From contig NZ_KE384194.1 in NCBI RefSeq assembly GCF_000424465.1, positions 180,060 through 244,059 of the forward strand: a stretch of 64,000 nt of DNA, read 5' to 3'. A model generated the notes under the pieces. That model was given only the letters and a program-made list of their open reading frames with translations, was not told the origin of the DNA and ran no database searches. Origin of the DNA: Butyrivibrio hungatei NK4A153. Its GTDB lineage: Bacteria > Bacillota > Clostridia > Lachnospirales > Lachnospiraceae. A program made the position numbers and the translations under genes. The first letter of the stretch is position 1. Each line of letters starts with the position of its first letter. This document shows, in pieces, positions 8,779 through 18,394 of this stretch.

Positions 8779-8820
8779 AAAAAAAAGAAGCAACAACCGG
8801 ATTACTCCGATCATTGCTCC
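8779..8820 (-). terminator. Intrinsic terminator of the DUF6465 gene (possibly bidirectional)
   Basis: Stem 8787-8800/8807-8820 with a few mismatches, followed on the minus strand by a run of eight T (8786-8779). On the plus strand the downstream side is also T-rich, so it may serve the converging nuclease-like gene too. Confidence 0.75.
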
Positions 8821-8867
8821 TCTATTTCTTTTCTCACAGGCTGATGACAGCCGTCATGCACTTCTCA

Positions 8868-9386
8868 TCAGATATCGATGTCACCTGAAATCTTGTCATC
8901 AACTACATAGTAAGCCTTATCTTCCTGAGGCTTAACGTAGATGCTGAGCTTCTTAACCTTTGAAGGATCGCCCTTAAGGTCGTACTGATAGTTATCCAAA
9001 GATTTCTGAACAAGCTCTTCGTTCGAGATGTGCTTGTATGAATACTGAATCTCGATCATTACATTAGGCTTTGTAGCTGCTTTTCTTGTTGTAGTCTTCT
9101 TTGCAGTTGTTTTCTTAGCAGTAGCCTTCTTTGTAGTAGTTTTCTTTGCAGCAGTCTTTGTAGCTGTTGCCTTCTTAGCTGTACTAGCAGCTTTCTTGGT
9201 AGTTGTCTTCTTGGCTGTTGCTTTCTTGGTTGTAGTCTTCTTTGCAGTAGCCTTCTTTGCCGGTGCTTTCTTTGTCTCGGCAGTTGTAGTCTTTACTTCC
9301 GGTGTTTTAACTTCTGTAATAAAAGTAGGGTTCTTGATAGTTGCAACAGGTTTTACAACTGCTTCCGCCTTCTTAATCTCTGCCAT
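8868..9386 (-). CDS. Histone-H1-like Lys/Ala-rich protein with DUF6465 domain
   Basis: A 172-aa protein in two parts. Residues 1-40 form a linker. Residues about 41-108 are a low-complexity array of KKATAKKTTTKK-type units, like histone H1 tails and bacterial H1-like proteins. The C-terminal 65 residues (NVMIEIQYSYKHISNEELVQ to YYVVDDKISGDIDI) match what I know as DUF6465, common in Lachnospiraceae. The basic array suggests DNA or RNA binding; the C-terminal domain has no known role. Strong RBS GAGGAGG and a clear promoter at 9459-9487 suggest high expression. Transcribed alone. Confidence 0.8.
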   Translation of the reverse strand: MAEIKKAEAVVKPVATIKNPTFITEVKTPEVKTTTAETKKAPAKKATAKKTTTKKATAKKTTTKKAASTAKKATATKTAAKKTTTKKATAKKTTAKKTTTRKAATKPNVMIEIQYSYKHISNEELVQKSLDNYQYDLKGDPSKVKKLSIYVKPQEDKAYYVVDDKISGDIDI

Positions 9387-9458
9387 TTTTCGTTATCCTC
9401 CTCAAAATCGCAAATGATCCATGAAACTCGTTAAAACAATAAAGTGATTACGAAATAA

Positions 9459-9487
9459 AGTTTACCACCAATAAACTGCATTGTCAA
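9459..9487 (-). promoter_or_regulatory. Promoter of the H1-like gene
   Basis: TTGACA (9487-9482), 17-nt spacer, TAAACT (9464-9459) on the minus strand, about 70 nt before the ATG at 9386. Confidence 0.65.
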
Positions 9488-9514
9488 AGCATCTACAGAT
9501 AATTGCCCTTTATA

Positions 9515-10168
9515 TCATCCCAATTTATCTAGTGTAGCTTCATATGCCGATATCAAAGTGGCTGAAAAAAGCAATCCCGCGCATATGTCACTGAACCAAT
9601 GCACACCTGCCAACACTCTTCCGACAACACCTATGAACATTACCGCACAGGCGAAGACTTTAAGAACTGTCACAAGATTTTCGTCATCATAAAATCTTTC
9701 TCTCCATGCAGCGATAGCTGTTCCCATGATTGTGCAGATCATAAGCACATGTGTTGACGGGAATGACGCCTCAAGTTCAACTTCGTCGGGTAAAAGAACC
9801 GGTCTGTAGTTGAAAGGGACTTTATCAAAAAGCACATACATGATAACAAGTATCACATACAAAAATCCCATTATAAGAATATCTTTATCAATCTCGGCAA
9901 GAGTTCTTTTTTCTTTTACAAGCTGAAGAAAACCTGTTGCCGCAAAATATACCGCTGTAAGAATAGCGATCATCAGCATCAGGTCGGTTATCTTATCCCA
10001 CATGGGATTGTAAGAGATAAGGTCGAGAACCACCTTGTTGATCGCGGAAAAACCAACACTGGTGCCCTCCGGACCAATAGCCTGCTTGTCAACAAAAGTC
10101 ACAAGCACCGTATATATAATCGAAATAATAAACAATAATATTGTCTTCCCGTAGCCTCTTTTTTTCAT
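9515..10168 (-). CDS. PAP2-family membrane phosphatase
   Basis: A 217-aa membrane protein with about five to six TM segments. The three PAP2 motifs are present: DKVPFNYRP (motif 1), ASFPSTH (motif 2) and GRVLAGVHWFSD (motif 3, with the catalytic His and Asp). The family removes phosphate from lipid substrates such as undecaprenyl pyrophosphate or phosphatidic acid at the outer face of the membrane; which one is used here is unknown. RBS GGAGGAGG lies 5 nt upstream. It follows the aminotransferase by 25 nt and probably shares its transcript. Confidence 0.88.
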   Translation of the reverse strand: MKKRGYGKTILLFIISIIYTVLVTFVDKQAIGPEGTSVGFSAINKVVLDLISYNPMWDKITDLMLMIAILTAVYFAATGFLQLVKEKRTLAEIDKDILIMGFLYVILVIMYVLFDKVPFNYRPVLLPDEVELEASFPSTHVLMICTIMGTAIAAWRERFYDDENLVTVLKVFACAVMFIGVVGRVLAGVHWFSDICAGLLFSATLISAYEATLDKLG

Positions 10169-10193
10169 GGCACCTCCTCCATATAGTCAAAAC

Positions 10194-11384
10194 TTATTTC
10201 TTATATACTTCGTTTACGAACTTACGAAGTCTCTCCATTGCCCTCTCAACTTTCTCCGTCTCTATGCAATAAGCCATTCTGAAAAAGCCCGGTGCCCCAA
10301 AACCGTCTGTGGGTACGAAGATAAGATCGTACTCTTTAGCTTTTTTGCAGAATTCGATAGAGCTCTCTTCAAGCGCCTTAGGCATTATATAGAAAGTTCC
10401 GCCGGGTTTTACAACCGTAAATCCAAGCTCAACCAAAGTATCATAGATAATGTTCATGTTTGTCTCATAAACGGAAAGATCTGCCGTCATGTCGCACACC
10501 TTTGCAACAGCCTGCTGGATAATTGAAGGAGGACAGTTATGTCCCGTTCCTCTTGAGATCTGTCCGCACATGGGAACGATAAATTCTGCGCCTTCGCACT
10601 TAGGATTAACCGCAACGTATCCGATTCTTTCTCCGGGAAGAGAAAGAGATTTGGAGAATGAATAGCAGCTCAAAGTGTGATCGTAGAACTTTGATACATA
10701 TGGAGCGTCAGCGCCCTTGAATACAATCTCTCTGTATGGTTCATCGGACAAAAGATATACCGTATGTCCGAACTCTTTTGACTTAGCTGTAAGAATCTCG
10801 GCAAGTCTTGTAAGTGTCTCTGTTGAATATGCAACACCTGAAGGGTTGTTGGGTGTGTTCACGAGAACTGCCGCAACGTCAGCTGTAAACATCTCTTCAA
10901 ATTTATCGAAGTTGATCTGGAAAGTCTCAGTGTCTGCGGGAACAACTTCAAGCTCAACTCCCGCACCTGTTATGTACGGATTGTACTCGGGGAAAAATGG
11001 TGCAAATGCAAGCGCCTTGTCTCCCGGCTTTGTGATAGCTCTTATCGCATGTGAGATAGCACCTGCTGCCCCTGTTGTAGGGAAGATGTGCTCAGGTCCG
11101 TAGTTCATTCCGAATCTTTTATTCAAAGACTGCGCAATCTTTTCTTTATACAAAGGATTACCGAGACTTGGAGTATATCCGTGAAGTGTCATGGTATCTT
11201 CCGTCTGAAGAAGCCTAATCATCTCATCTGTAAATTCCTGAGGAACCGCAACCGAAGGATTTCCCAAGCTGAAATCAAAAACGTTCTCGTATCCGATTTC
11301 TTTCCCCCTCGCGGTAGCGTACTCCGAAAGCTCTCTAATTACTGACTTTGCGCCAAGCATTGATTTATATGTCTCGTTAATCAT
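10194..11384 (-). CDS. PLP-dependent aminotransferase, class I/II
   Basis: A 396-aa cytosolic fold-type I enzyme. Visible family features: substrate loop DFSLGNPS, NTPNNPSGV (PLP-contacting Asn), LLSDEPYREIVF (Asp to pyridine N), and SFSKSLSLPGERIGY with the Schiff-base Lys and phosphate-binding Arg. Similar to aspartate/aromatic aminotransferases annotated in Lachnospiraceae; the donor and acceptor cannot be fixed from sequence. Start ATG 11384 with an AAGGAGA RBS. A TATACT-type -10 lies just upstream at about 11430. Confidence 0.9.
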   Translation of the reverse strand: MINETYKSMLGAKSVIRELSEYATARGKEIGYENVFDFSLGNPSVAVPQEFTDEMIRLLQTEDTMTLHGYTPSLGNPLYKEKIAQSLNKRFGMNYGPEHIFPTTGAAGAISHAIRAITKPGDKALAFAPFFPEYNPYITGAGVELEVVPADTETFQINFDKFEEMFTADVAAVLVNTPNNPSGVAYSTETLTRLAEILTAKSKEFGHTVYLLSDEPYREIVFKGADAPYVSKFYDHTLSCYSFSKSLSLPGERIGYVAVNPKCEGAEFIVPMCGQISRGTGHNCPPSIIQQAVAKVCDMTADLSVYETNMNIIYDTLVELGFTVVKPGGTFYIMPKALEESSIEFCKKAKEYDLIFVPTDGFGAPGFFRMAYCIETEKVERAMERLRKFVNEVYKK

Positions 11385-11434
11385 AACCTCGTCTCCTTAA
11401 GTATTAAGTAAAAACTTTGTATCTCAGTATACCA

Positions 11435-11465
11435 CAAAAAAGGAGCTTCATCATTTGAAACTCCT
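11435..11465 (-). terminator. Intrinsic terminator after the 150-aa membrane protein gene
   Basis: Minus-strand stem GGAGtTTCA/TGAAgCTCC (11464-11442) followed by six T. It separates the 11506-11958 gene from the aminotransferase. Confidence 0.75.
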
Positions 11466-11505
11466 CTTAATATTAGCATCTAAAATCTTGCAAAATCTAG
11501 ATTAT

Positions 11506-11958
11506 TCATTTTGTTGACGTCGCAAATTCATACAGCTCCTTATACTGCCTTTTCCTTGCAAATTCAACAGCTGTATCTACCCAATTTTTTTCTTTCTCTT
11601 TATCTTTTGAGAGCCATTCAGGTGAAAAAGCGGCTACTTTATTATCTATAACACATATGCATCCACCCATGGCAATCCACCATATGTGTGAACCCATGTC
11701 ACGAATAGAGCTGAAAAAAGGCGCACCAATGTCAACTAAAACTGTAAAAATAAGTACCATTATTCCGCATTTTATGATGAGCTTAGGTCCGATTGCCTGC
11801 GCATACATCCACTTAACCATATTTCTCTTTGCTGAAGGAACATTGATTCCGTTCGCGCCGATCTTAGTATAAATATGCCTCTCAAGACACACTCCAACAA
11901 TGATAAACACTACTCCCGGTATAAAGCTACATATAATCTCATTAATTTCAGCAACCAT
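11506..11958 (-). CDS. Hypothetical two-to-three-TM membrane protein
   Basis: A protein of 150 aa, not recognised. It has hydrophobic segments near residues 8-25 (SFIPGVVFIIVGVCL), 58-78 and 88-105, and a charged cytosolic C-terminus (KDKEKEKNWVDTAVEFARKR). The longest frame starts at a TTG at 11979, but the Shine-Dalgarno GAGAGGAG lies inside that extension, so I place the start at the ATG at 11958 (MVAEINEI). Single gene with its own terminator, downstream of mfd on the same strand, about 110 nt past the mfd stop. Confidence 0.6.
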   Translation of the reverse strand: MVAEINEIICSFIPGVVFIIVGVCLERHIYTKIGANGINVPSAKRNMVKWMYAQAIGPKLIIKCGIMVLIFTVLVDIGAPFFSSIRDMGSHIWWIAMGGCICVIDNKVAAFSPEWLSKDKEKEKNWVDTAVEFARKRQYKELYEFATSTK

Positions 11959-12068
11959 ATTTGATATAGCTCCTCTCAATCCGATTATCGTTTATAAATA
12001 CATTGTCACCGTTTCAATTATATCATATGACACCGGAATATATTCTTAGTCAAACACCCGGTTCTGCT

Positions 12069-15000
12069 TTATAGTAGTTCTTCCATCGCTGCCAATATCT
12101 CTTCCGTATCCTTCAGCAGCATATCTTCCGCCTTCTCGCTGTTCTTATCCTTCTTGTACTTATAGATAAACACAGGGTTTCCGGCAGCATGGAAGCTCAT
12201 CTTGCCCTCGTATCTTGCGAGGAGTCCGGGGATCTTCCCGCCTTTTATCTTGGCGTTTGGAGTTACCTTTATCTCTATCTTGCCGTCGCCGCCTTTAATT
12301 TCGGGAACAAAGAGCTTGTGCGCGGCGGTTCTTATAAGTGAGATCCTGAGGAGATTAAGAGCAGTCTTTGGAACTTCTCCGAATCTGTCGACGAGCTCAT
12401 CTCTCATATCGTCGCTCTCCGTCTGGTTCTCTATGCTCGCGATTCTCTTGTATATCTCAAGCTTCTGCTCTTCGTTGAGGATATAGCTGTCGGGAATATA
12501 TGCGCTGACATCAAGGTCGATGACAGTGTTGATGTCTTCTCTTGTATCTTTTTCGCCGGGGTTCTTCTTGTGACGGACAGCTTCTTCGAGCATCTTGCAG
12601 TAGAGGTCATAGCCGACAGACTGCATGTGGCCGCTTTGTTTTTTGCCCAAAAGGCTTCCTGCACCCCTTATCTCAAGGTCACGCATGGCGATCTTAAAGC
12701 CGCTTCCGAGGTCGGTGAATTCTCTGATCGCAGAAAGTCTCTTTTCCGCAACCTCTTTTAACACCTTATCTCTCTTATACATAAGGAATGCATAAGCCGT
12801 GCGGTTCGAACGTCCAACCCTTCCCCTCAGCTGATAGAGCTGGGAAAGTCCCATCTTGTCCGAGTCATGAATGATCATAGTATTTACATTAGAAATATCA
12901 AGCCCCGTCTCGATGATGGTCGTAGAAACAAGAACGTCGACAGTTCCGTCGATGAAGTCGTACATGATACGCTCAAGTTCTGACTCTTTCATCTGTCCGT
13001 GCGCAAAAGCAACGTTCGCTTCGGGTACAAGTTTCTGGATCCTTGCCGCAACATCCGCTATGTCGTTTACTCTGTTGTACACGTAATAAACCTGGCCGCC
13101 TCTTCCAAGCTCTCTTACTATCGCTTCTCGCACAAGCTCATCGTTGTATTCCATAACGTAGGTTTGGATCGGAAGCCTGTCATTGGGCGCTTCTTCAAGG
13201 ACAGACATCTCTCTTATTCCGACAAGCGACATATGAAGCGTTCGCGGGATTGGCGTTGCGGTGAGCGTCAAAACATCGACGCTCTCTTTTATAGTCTTTA
13301 TCTTTTCCTTGTGTGTAACACCAAAACGCTGCTCCTCATCTACGATAAGAAGACCTAAATCCTTGTACTGAACGTCTTTCGAAAGAAGCCTGTGTGTTCC
13401 GATAACAATATCGACAAGACCTTTCTTAAGGTCTGTCACGGTCTTAGCCTGCTCTTTTGCCGTCCTGAATCTGGACATCAAATCGACTCTCACAGGAAAA
13501 TCTCTCATTCGTTCGCAAAAAGTATTGTAATGCTGCTGCGCAAGGATGGTTGTGGGAACGAGAACCGCAACCTGCTTCCCGTCCTGAACAGCTTTAAATG
13601 CGGCACGTATCGCAATCTCAGTTTTACCGAATCCCACGTCACCGCAGACAAGCCTGTCCATGATAACAGGCGATTCCATATCTTTCTTGGTCTCTTCAAT
13701 GGCACTTAGCTGATCTTCGGTCTCCTGATAAGGAAAGGCGTCCTCAAACTCCTGCTGCCAAACCGTATCCTTACTAAATTCATAGCCTTTGGTCTCTCGC
13801 CTCTTCGCATAAAGTTCGACAAGATCCTGTGCAACTTCTTCAACCGCCGCTCTGACTTTATTCTTGGTATGCGTCCACTCTAATGTACCGAGTTTGTTGA
13901 GCTTGGGCTTATGGCCGTGTCCTTCCTCTCCGCCTGATGCGTACTTTTGAATAACTCCAAGTCCCGTCGCCAGGATATAAAGATTTCCGCCGTCTCCGTA
14001 TTCAACCTTTATATAATCTCTGACAACATTGTCAGTTTCAACCTTCTCAATTCCCCTGTATATTCCAAGTCCGTGTTCTTCGTGAACCACATAGTCGCCA
14101 ATCTTAAGATCTGCGAAATTGGAAATCTTCTCGCCGGTGTATTTAGATTTTCTCTTTTTCTTCTTCCTTGTATGCTCGGTAAAAATATCGCTCTCGGCAA
14201 TTACCGCAAACTTGATTCCCGGATACTCGAATCCCTTGAGAATCCTTCCGTAGTACGTCATTATCTCACCGGGACGCAGAACTCTTCCCGGATCCTCGCT
14301 ATAAAAAGCTGTAACGAGATTATCTCTTAAATCTTCAACGATCCTCTTTGCCCTTGTTCTGGAACCCGAGAGTATAAGAACTCTGTAGCCGTTTTTCACA
14401 TATTTCTTAAGGTCGCTTACAAGTGAATCGAAGCTGTTATTATAGGGTGCGACACTCCTTGCGCTTATGTCCCAGCTCTTTTCCGGTGAAAAGAGATTCT
14501 GCGATTTGGGCATAGCAAGAGCGGAAACAAGCACTCTTCGCCCATTTCCCATTCTTGATATGCAGTTATCTATTGAATACAAAAGATCCATCTGCGCCGG
14601 AAGCACGTATCCCTTCTCGGCTCTGTGCGTCATACTCTCTCTGAATTCGGATTCGACAGCCATTGCATGTTCCTGAACTCTTTGAGGTTCATCGATAAAG
14701 ATACAGCTCTTTCCCTTCGGGAACATCTCCTGAATAGTGACGGTGTCGTCATAAAAATAACGGATGTAACTCTCGAGATTGACTACTGAGTGGAGTTCAA
14801 AGAGCTGCTCATTTAATTCTTCCGTCTGTTTTTTTATCCTGTGAGCTTCTTCCGTCTTGAATTCAGCGCGAAGTGTTTTGCAGACTTTCTCGGTATCTTC
14901 GTTAACCCTGTCCATTCCTTCTCTGAGCTTTTTCTCATCAAGGATGATCTCTGATGCCGGGTAAATGTCGATGGATTCAAGCTTTTCAAGCGATCTCTGC

Positions 15001-15623
15001 GACATAATGTCAAAGCTTCTGATTGACTGGATCTCATCTCCCCAAAGCTCTATTCTGAAAGGATTTTCTTCCGTGAGGTCAAAAACATCGACGATGTCTC
15101 CTCTTACAGAAAACTCGCCGGGTCCCTCTACCTGATAATTTCTGACATATCCCATTGTAACAAGACGCTTTGCGATCTCGGTTTCATCAATCGGAACGTG
15201 CCTGTCTATGGATAGAATGTTTTCTTTTATAACTTCAGGTTTTATCTGAGGCGCCATAAGCGCTGAAAATGTCGTAACAACAGTAACGGGTCTTCCCTCA
15301 AGAAGCCTTCTCATGCAGCGTATTCTCTGTCTTACAATCTCGTTACTGTGCACATCGGCCTGGTAAAAGATAAGGTCTTTAGCGGGATACACAGTGACAT
15401 TCTTGTCATAAAACTTGTAATCCTCAAAGATCTCTTTTGCCCTAAGATCACTGTAAGTTACGATTATTCTGTACTTAAAGTCAGCCCCAAGACTGCTTAT
15501 AAAATGGAGTTTCTGGGAGTCTACGCATCCCGTCACTTCCGCACAGGCAAAGGGCTTCTCGAGATATTTATTCAGTTCTTCGAATTCTTTTAATTCGTTT
15601 AAAGGAGTTGTTATCGCTCTCAT
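12069..15623 (-). CDS. mfd: Mfd transcription-repair coupling factor
   Basis: DNA translocase that removes stalled RNA polymerase and recruits UvrA. At 1184 aa it is full length. An N-terminal UvrB-like region is followed by the RNA-polymerase-interacting CarD-like domain ([19 protein letters not shown], around residue 505). Next is the RecG-like helicase with Walker [21 protein letters not shown] as the DExx box and [12 protein letters not shown], then motif VI with [11 protein letters not shown] and the C-terminal TRCF domain. The ATG directly abuts the pth stop codon, so the pair is co-transcribed and probably coupled. The RBS is weak. Confidence 0.98.
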   Translation of the reverse strand: MRAITTPLNELKEFEELNKYLEKPFACAEVTGCVDSQKLHFISSLGADFKYRIIVTYSDLRAKEIFEDYKFYDKNVTVYPAKDLIFYQADVHSNEIVRQRIRCMRRLLEGRPVTVVTTFSALMAPQIKPEVIKENILSIDRHVPIDETEIAKRLVTMGYVRNYQVEGPGEFSVRGDIVDVFDLTEENPFRIELWGDEIQSIRSFDIMSQRSLEKLESIDIYPASEIILDEKKLREGMDRVNEDTEKVCKTLRAEFKTEEAHRIKKQTEELNEQLFELHSVVNLESYIRYFYDDTVTIQEMFPKGKSCIFIDEPQRVQEHAMAVESEFRESMTHRAEKGYVLPAQMDLLYSIDNCISRMGNGRRVLVSALAMPKSQNLFSPEKSWDISARSVAPYNNSFDSLVSDLKKYVKNGYRVLILSGSRTRAKRIVEDLRDNLVTAFYSEDPGRVLRPGEIMTYYGRILKGFEYPGIKFAVIAESDIFTEHTRKKKKRKSKYTGEKISNFADLKIGDYVVHEEHGLGIYRGIEKVETDNVVRDYIKVEYGDGGNLYILATGLGVIQKYASGGEEGHGHKPKLNKLGTLEWTHTKNKVRAAVEEVAQDLVELYAKRRETKGYEFSKDTVWQQEFEDAFPYQETEDQLSAIEETKKDMESPVIMDRLVCGDVGFGKTEIAIRAAFKAVQDGKQVAVLVPTTILAQQHYNTFCERMRDFPVRVDLMSRFRTAKEQAKTVTDLKKGLVDIVIGTHRLLSKDVQYKDLGLLIVDEEQRFGVTHKEKIKTIKESVDVLTLTATPIPRTLHMSLVGIREMSVLEEAPNDRLPIQTYVMEYNDELVREAIVRELGRGGQVYYVYNRVNDIADVAARIQKLVPEANVAFAHGQMKESELERIMYDFIDGTVDVLVSTTIIETGLDISNVNTMIIHDSDKMGLSQLYQLRGRVGRSNRTAYAFLMYKRDKVLKEVAEKRLSAIREFTDLGSGFKIAMRDLEIRGAGSLLGKKQSGHMQSVGYDLYCKMLEEAVRHKKNPGEKDTREDINTVIDLDVSAYIPDSYILNEEQKLEIYKRIASIENQTESDDMRDELVDRFGEVPKTALNLLRISLIRTAAHKLFVPEIKGGDGKIEIKVTPNAKIKGGKIPGLLARYEGKMSFHAAGNPVFIYKYKKDKNSEKAEDMLLKDTEEILAAMEELL

Positions 15624-16247
15624 TTATTTTTTACCGTTAAATTTGTTCATGGCACTGTCAACGCCGTTCTCCATTATCTCGCAGACCGCATCGACAGCTC
15701 GTCCTATTCCGTCCTTGATTCCGGTAGCATCCTCGCCCTCGAAATGGCCGAGAACCCAGTTCACCATATCGTATTCCTTGGGCTTCTTGCCAACTCCGAC
15801 ACGAACTCTGCTAAACTCGTCGTGTCCAAGCTGAGCAATTATGTTCTTGAGTCCGTTATGTCCGCCGGCACTTCCCTTGGGTCTAACCCTGATCATGCCC
15901 ACATCGAGCTCAACGTCGTCCGAGATCACGATGAGTTCCGACTTGGTATCGACCTTGAAATAATCACAGATAGGTCTTATCGCTTCTCCACTCAAGTTCA
16001 TATAGGTAATGGGCTTTACGAGAATAACCTTCTGATCTCCGATTCTGCCTTTTCCATATACTGCCTTAAACTTCGTCTCCGTAAGTCCTATATTATATTT
16101 ATCCGACAATGCGTCTATTGTCTCAAAGCCCACATTGTGTCTTGTTCCGAAATACTTCTTTTCGGGATTTCCAAGTCCCGCTATCACATACATATTGCCA
16201 AAATCCTCTTCTTTTTTTGAAAAAAATTTCTTTATTATCCCTAACAC
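15624..16247 (-). CDS. pth: Peptidyl-tRNA hydrolase
   Basis: Cleaves peptidyl-tRNA released from stalled ribosomes. The core begins MYVIAGLGNPEKKYFGTRHN, with the active-site His in TRHNVG, PITYMNLSGEA, ISDDVELDVG and GSAGGHNGLKNI. Length is 207 aa if the GTG at 16247 is used: this adds 18 residues (LGIIKKFFSKKEED) and has RBS GGGAGA at 7 nt spacing. An internal ATG at 16193 would give the canonical N-terminus with a weaker RBS. I favour the GTG. The pth-mfd order is conserved in Firmicutes. Confidence 0.95.
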   Translation of the reverse strand: MLGIIKKFFSKKEEDFGNMYVIAGLGNPEKKYFGTRHNVGFETIDALSDKYNIGLTETKFKAVYGKGRIGDQKVILVKPITYMNLSGEAIRPICDYFKVDTKSELIVISDDVELDVGMIRVRPKGSAGGHNGLKNIIAQLGHDEFSRVRVGVGKKPKEYDMVNWVLGHFEGEDATGIKDGIGRAVDAVCEIMENGVDSAMNKFNGKK

Positions 16248-16285
16248 TACTACATCTCCCTTGATATTACAATGTATAAAGCCTA

Positions 16286-16320
16286 TTCAAAGTATACTTT
16301 GAAAGTTGCTTATAGTCCAA
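16286..16320 (-). promoter_or_regulatory. pth-mfd promoter with an 18-bp perfect palindrome over the -10
   Basis: TTGGAC (16320-16315), 18-nt spacer, TATACT (16296-16291) on the minus strand. An 18-bp perfect palindrome (16286-16303, half-site TTCAAAGTA) covers the -10, an excellent place for a repressor dimer. Confidence 0.55.
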
Positions 16321-16329
16321 CTATCAACG

Positions 16330-16373
16330 CAGAAAATAAGGCTGCACCGGAGTTTTGTTTCTCAGATGCAGCC
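16330..16373 (-). terminator. Intrinsic terminator of the Big2 secreted protein gene
   Basis: Minus-strand stem GGCTGCA (16373-16367) pairing with TGCAGCC (16346-16340), an inner GAG/CTC extension, then TTATTTT. Confidence 0.75.
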
Positions 16374-16387
16374 TAGATTCTAATAAG

Positions 16388-17500
16388 TTATCTTATTTTA
16401 TCAATATTGTGAACGCATTCGTCAAGTCCTATGATTTTAGTTGTCGATAAGCCGGTGTTCTCATCGTTTTCTATTTTTATGACAAAATCAATTCCAGCTT
16501 TCAGTTTATAACCTTTATATGTAACATTGATATCTGTTTGATTTGGCTGTGTATTCAATAGACTTGAAACCTCTATTACCAATCCATCCGGACTGCCTGG
16601 ATCCGAAACAGTTATTTCACAAGAAGCAGTAAATGCCCCATCTTCTGATGTTGCAGTAATTACAGCACTCCCCGGTTTGAACGCACTAACAAATCCATCC
16701 GGATGAACCAACGCCACAGCACTATCGCTGCTACTCCATGTAATATTTTTGTTCGAAGCATTCTCCGGAAAAAAATTCACAGCAAGTTGCTTGTGTTCAT
16801 ATTGATTGAGTGTAAATGAATTTTCGCTAAATGAAATTCCGGACAAAAACTTTACTTCGGATTTAGGTATCAATTTTACGCCATGCATCTCTGCCCTTAT
16901 TTCCATGTACAAAGAATTATCAAGAGGATACCTCAGCTGTTCAGGCGCTTTATTCCAAGGTTCTACAACAAACATGTTGTCATCGATGTATAAATTGGGA
17001 CTATCAATATAATCCTTAAGTTCCAAGTGACCACCATTTATTCTAATACTTGAATCACTGTCAAAATGAGTACTGATATGATGTCCGGAAATATAGCCAC
17101 CATTAATTGTGATATTCTTATAATATATTCCTATATTCTCTGGAAGTATAATAGAGCCGCCATTTACTTCAAGATTAATATCACCAGCTACCGAACTACT
17201 ATATTTTATCGTTCCGCTATTAAGGATCATTTTTCCTGAATCAAATAACTTAACACCTCTTAGCTCAAGCGTTCCGTTTCCGGATATAGTTAATTCATGA
17301 CCGTTTATGCCAATATAAAAAAGACTTTTGTCAGTATCAAGATTAAGAACACTATCTTCCTTAATTTCTAATTTTTCTCCCTCATTAAGCTCACTAAGAT
17401 TAATTACTGTCGGCTCGGCAGCCTTTATCGGTTTACAACACAATACCAATGATAATAAAAACAGTGCAAAGCAAATAAACAATGAATGACTCTTTTTCAT
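16388..17500 (-). CDS. Secreted protein with beta-helix-like repeats and a Big2 domain
   Basis: A protein of 370 aa. It begins MKKSHSLFICFALFLLSLVL, a signal peptide ending near KAAEP, so it is exported. Residues about 30-200 have the spaced Asn/Gly pattern of right-handed beta-helix surface proteins (ISGNGTLELRG, LNSGTIKYSS, VNGGSIILPE, INGGYISG, INGGHLEL). Residues about 222-300 form a bacterial Ig-like Big2 domain (NITWSSSDSAVALVHPDGFV, PGSAVITATSEDG). A longer frame to 17542 exists, but GGAGG 8 nt before this ATG fixes the start. There is no sortase or SLH anchor. Transcribed alone and divergent from 17701; function unknown. Confidence 0.75.
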   Translation of the reverse strand: MKKSHSLFICFALFLLSLVLCCKPIKAAEPTVINLSELNEGEKLEIKEDSVLNLDTDKSLFYIGINGHELTISGNGTLELRGVKLFDSGKMILNSGTIKYSSSVAGDINLEVNGGSIILPENIGIYYKNITINGGYISGHHISTHFDSDSSIRINGGHLELKDYIDSPNLYIDDNMFVVEPWNKAPEQLRYPLDNSLYMEIRAEMHGVKLIPKSEVKFLSGISFSENSFTLNQYEHKQLAVNFFPENASNKNITWSSSDSAVALVHPDGFVSAFKPGSAVITATSEDGAFTASCEITVSDPGSPDGLVIEVSSLLNTQPNQTDINVTYKGYKLKAGIDFVIKIENDENTGLSTTKIIGLDECVHNIDKIR

Positions 17501-17700
17501 ACGTTTTTCCTCCAATGTACATTTTTTCGTTATTGTAAGCACAATATATTAAGAATAGCATGCATTTTCGAAAATTCAACATATTTTTGACGAACAAATA
17601 TACAAAATAAGTAAATTGAATAATAAATCAAAACAAAATGTGTTATTATATCATACAGAGGTTTATTACAAAAAATTAAATAAGGAGCTGGGGAAATACT

Positions 17701-17982
17701 ATGGGAAACGTGATGATTGTCTCGCTACACATTTTTTTGGCTACAGTATGTTTATGGTCTATGTACAAAGCAGCAAGGAGACTTGTTGCTAAGAGAGCAG
17801 ACAAAGAAGAGCATATTGATGATGTTTATGAATATGCCGGATTCGTAATAGCTGTAATTATGGTACTGATGTATATTGCTCTTATATTTATGGGGGCATA
17901 CGGAATTACAAGTGCATGCCCGTTGGCGTGTGCGGCAATGTGCGTGAACAATCAGCGTTTAAACAACGGGAATGAAGCTTAA
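17701..17982 (+). CDS. Small two-TM protein with a Cys-rich tail
   Basis: A 93-aa protein, not recognised. It has TM1 at about residues 4-20, a charged cytosolic loop AARRLVAKRADKEEHIDD, TM2 at about 46-68, and then ACPLACAAMCVNN with three Cys spaced four apart. The RBS is an AAGGAG placed somewhat far (13 nt) or a closer GGGGA. A strong terminator follows directly (17995-18034), which supports a real single-gene transcript. It could be a small membrane-regulatory or peptide-like protein; nothing more can be said. Confidence 0.6.
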   Translation: MGNVMIVSLHIFLATVCLWSMYKAARRLVAKRADKEEHIDDVYEYAGFVIAVIMVLMYIALIFMGAYGITSACPLACAAMCVNNQRLNNGNEA

Positions 17983-17994
17983 TTTACATAGAAA

Positions 17995-18034
17995 GGCTTG
18001 CGGAATGGTCATTCAATCCGCAAGCCTCATTTTT
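17995..18034. terminator. Strong bidirectional intrinsic terminator
   Basis: Perfect 10-bp stem GGCTTGCGGA (17995-18004)/TCCGCAAGCC (18017-18026) followed by TCATTTTT on the plus strand. On the minus strand it lies 27 nt past the spoVG stop and can end that transcript too. Confidence 0.88.
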
Positions 18035-18060
18035 ACTCAATATTCTATTCAGCCGTTATG

Positions 18061-18342
18061 TCACGCTTCCCCCTCGCTGTCTTCTGCGGCTGCTTTATCA
18101 TAAGCTTCCAGGATTGTGTCCTGAAGAACCTTTCTCATATCTGAGTTGATCGGATGTGCGATGTCACGATACTCGCCGTCCGTAGACTTCTTGCTGGGCA
18201 TTGCAATGAACAAGCCTCTCTCGCCTTCGATTACCTTGATGTCATGAACAACAAATTCATTCTCAAATGTAACCGATACGATTGCGCGCATTTTTCCTTG
18301 TTTTGTAACTTTTCTTACTCTGACGTCTGTTATCTTCATCAT
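18061..18342 (-). CDS. spoVG: SpoVG RNA/DNA-binding regulator
   Basis: A 93-aa protein with the SpoVG core: [39 protein letters not shown] and [13 protein letters not shown]. SpoVG is a conserved nucleic-acid-binding regulator in Firmicutes, present also in non-sporulating species. Two ATGs lie in tandem; GAGGGGG fits the second (18339) slightly better. It sits 52 nt downstream of glgD on the same strand with no clear promoter in between, so it is probably co-transcribed with the glycogen genes. It ends at the terminator at 17995-18034. Confidence 0.94.
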   Translation of the reverse strand: MMKITDVRVRKVTKQGKMRAIVSVTFENEFVVHDIKVIEGERGLFIAMPSKKSTDGEYRDIAHPINSDMRKVLQDTILEAYDKAAAEDSEGEA

Positions 18343-18394
18343 ATAACCCCCTCTTGGTCAAATAAATTTCATGAAGTCTGCAGTAATGGTTTAC

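Noticed and set aside
9061..9250. Minisatellite-like DNA repeat
   Set aside because: The repetitive DNA is explained by Lys/Ala/Thr codons of the H1-like tail; codons vary, so it is protein-level repetition.
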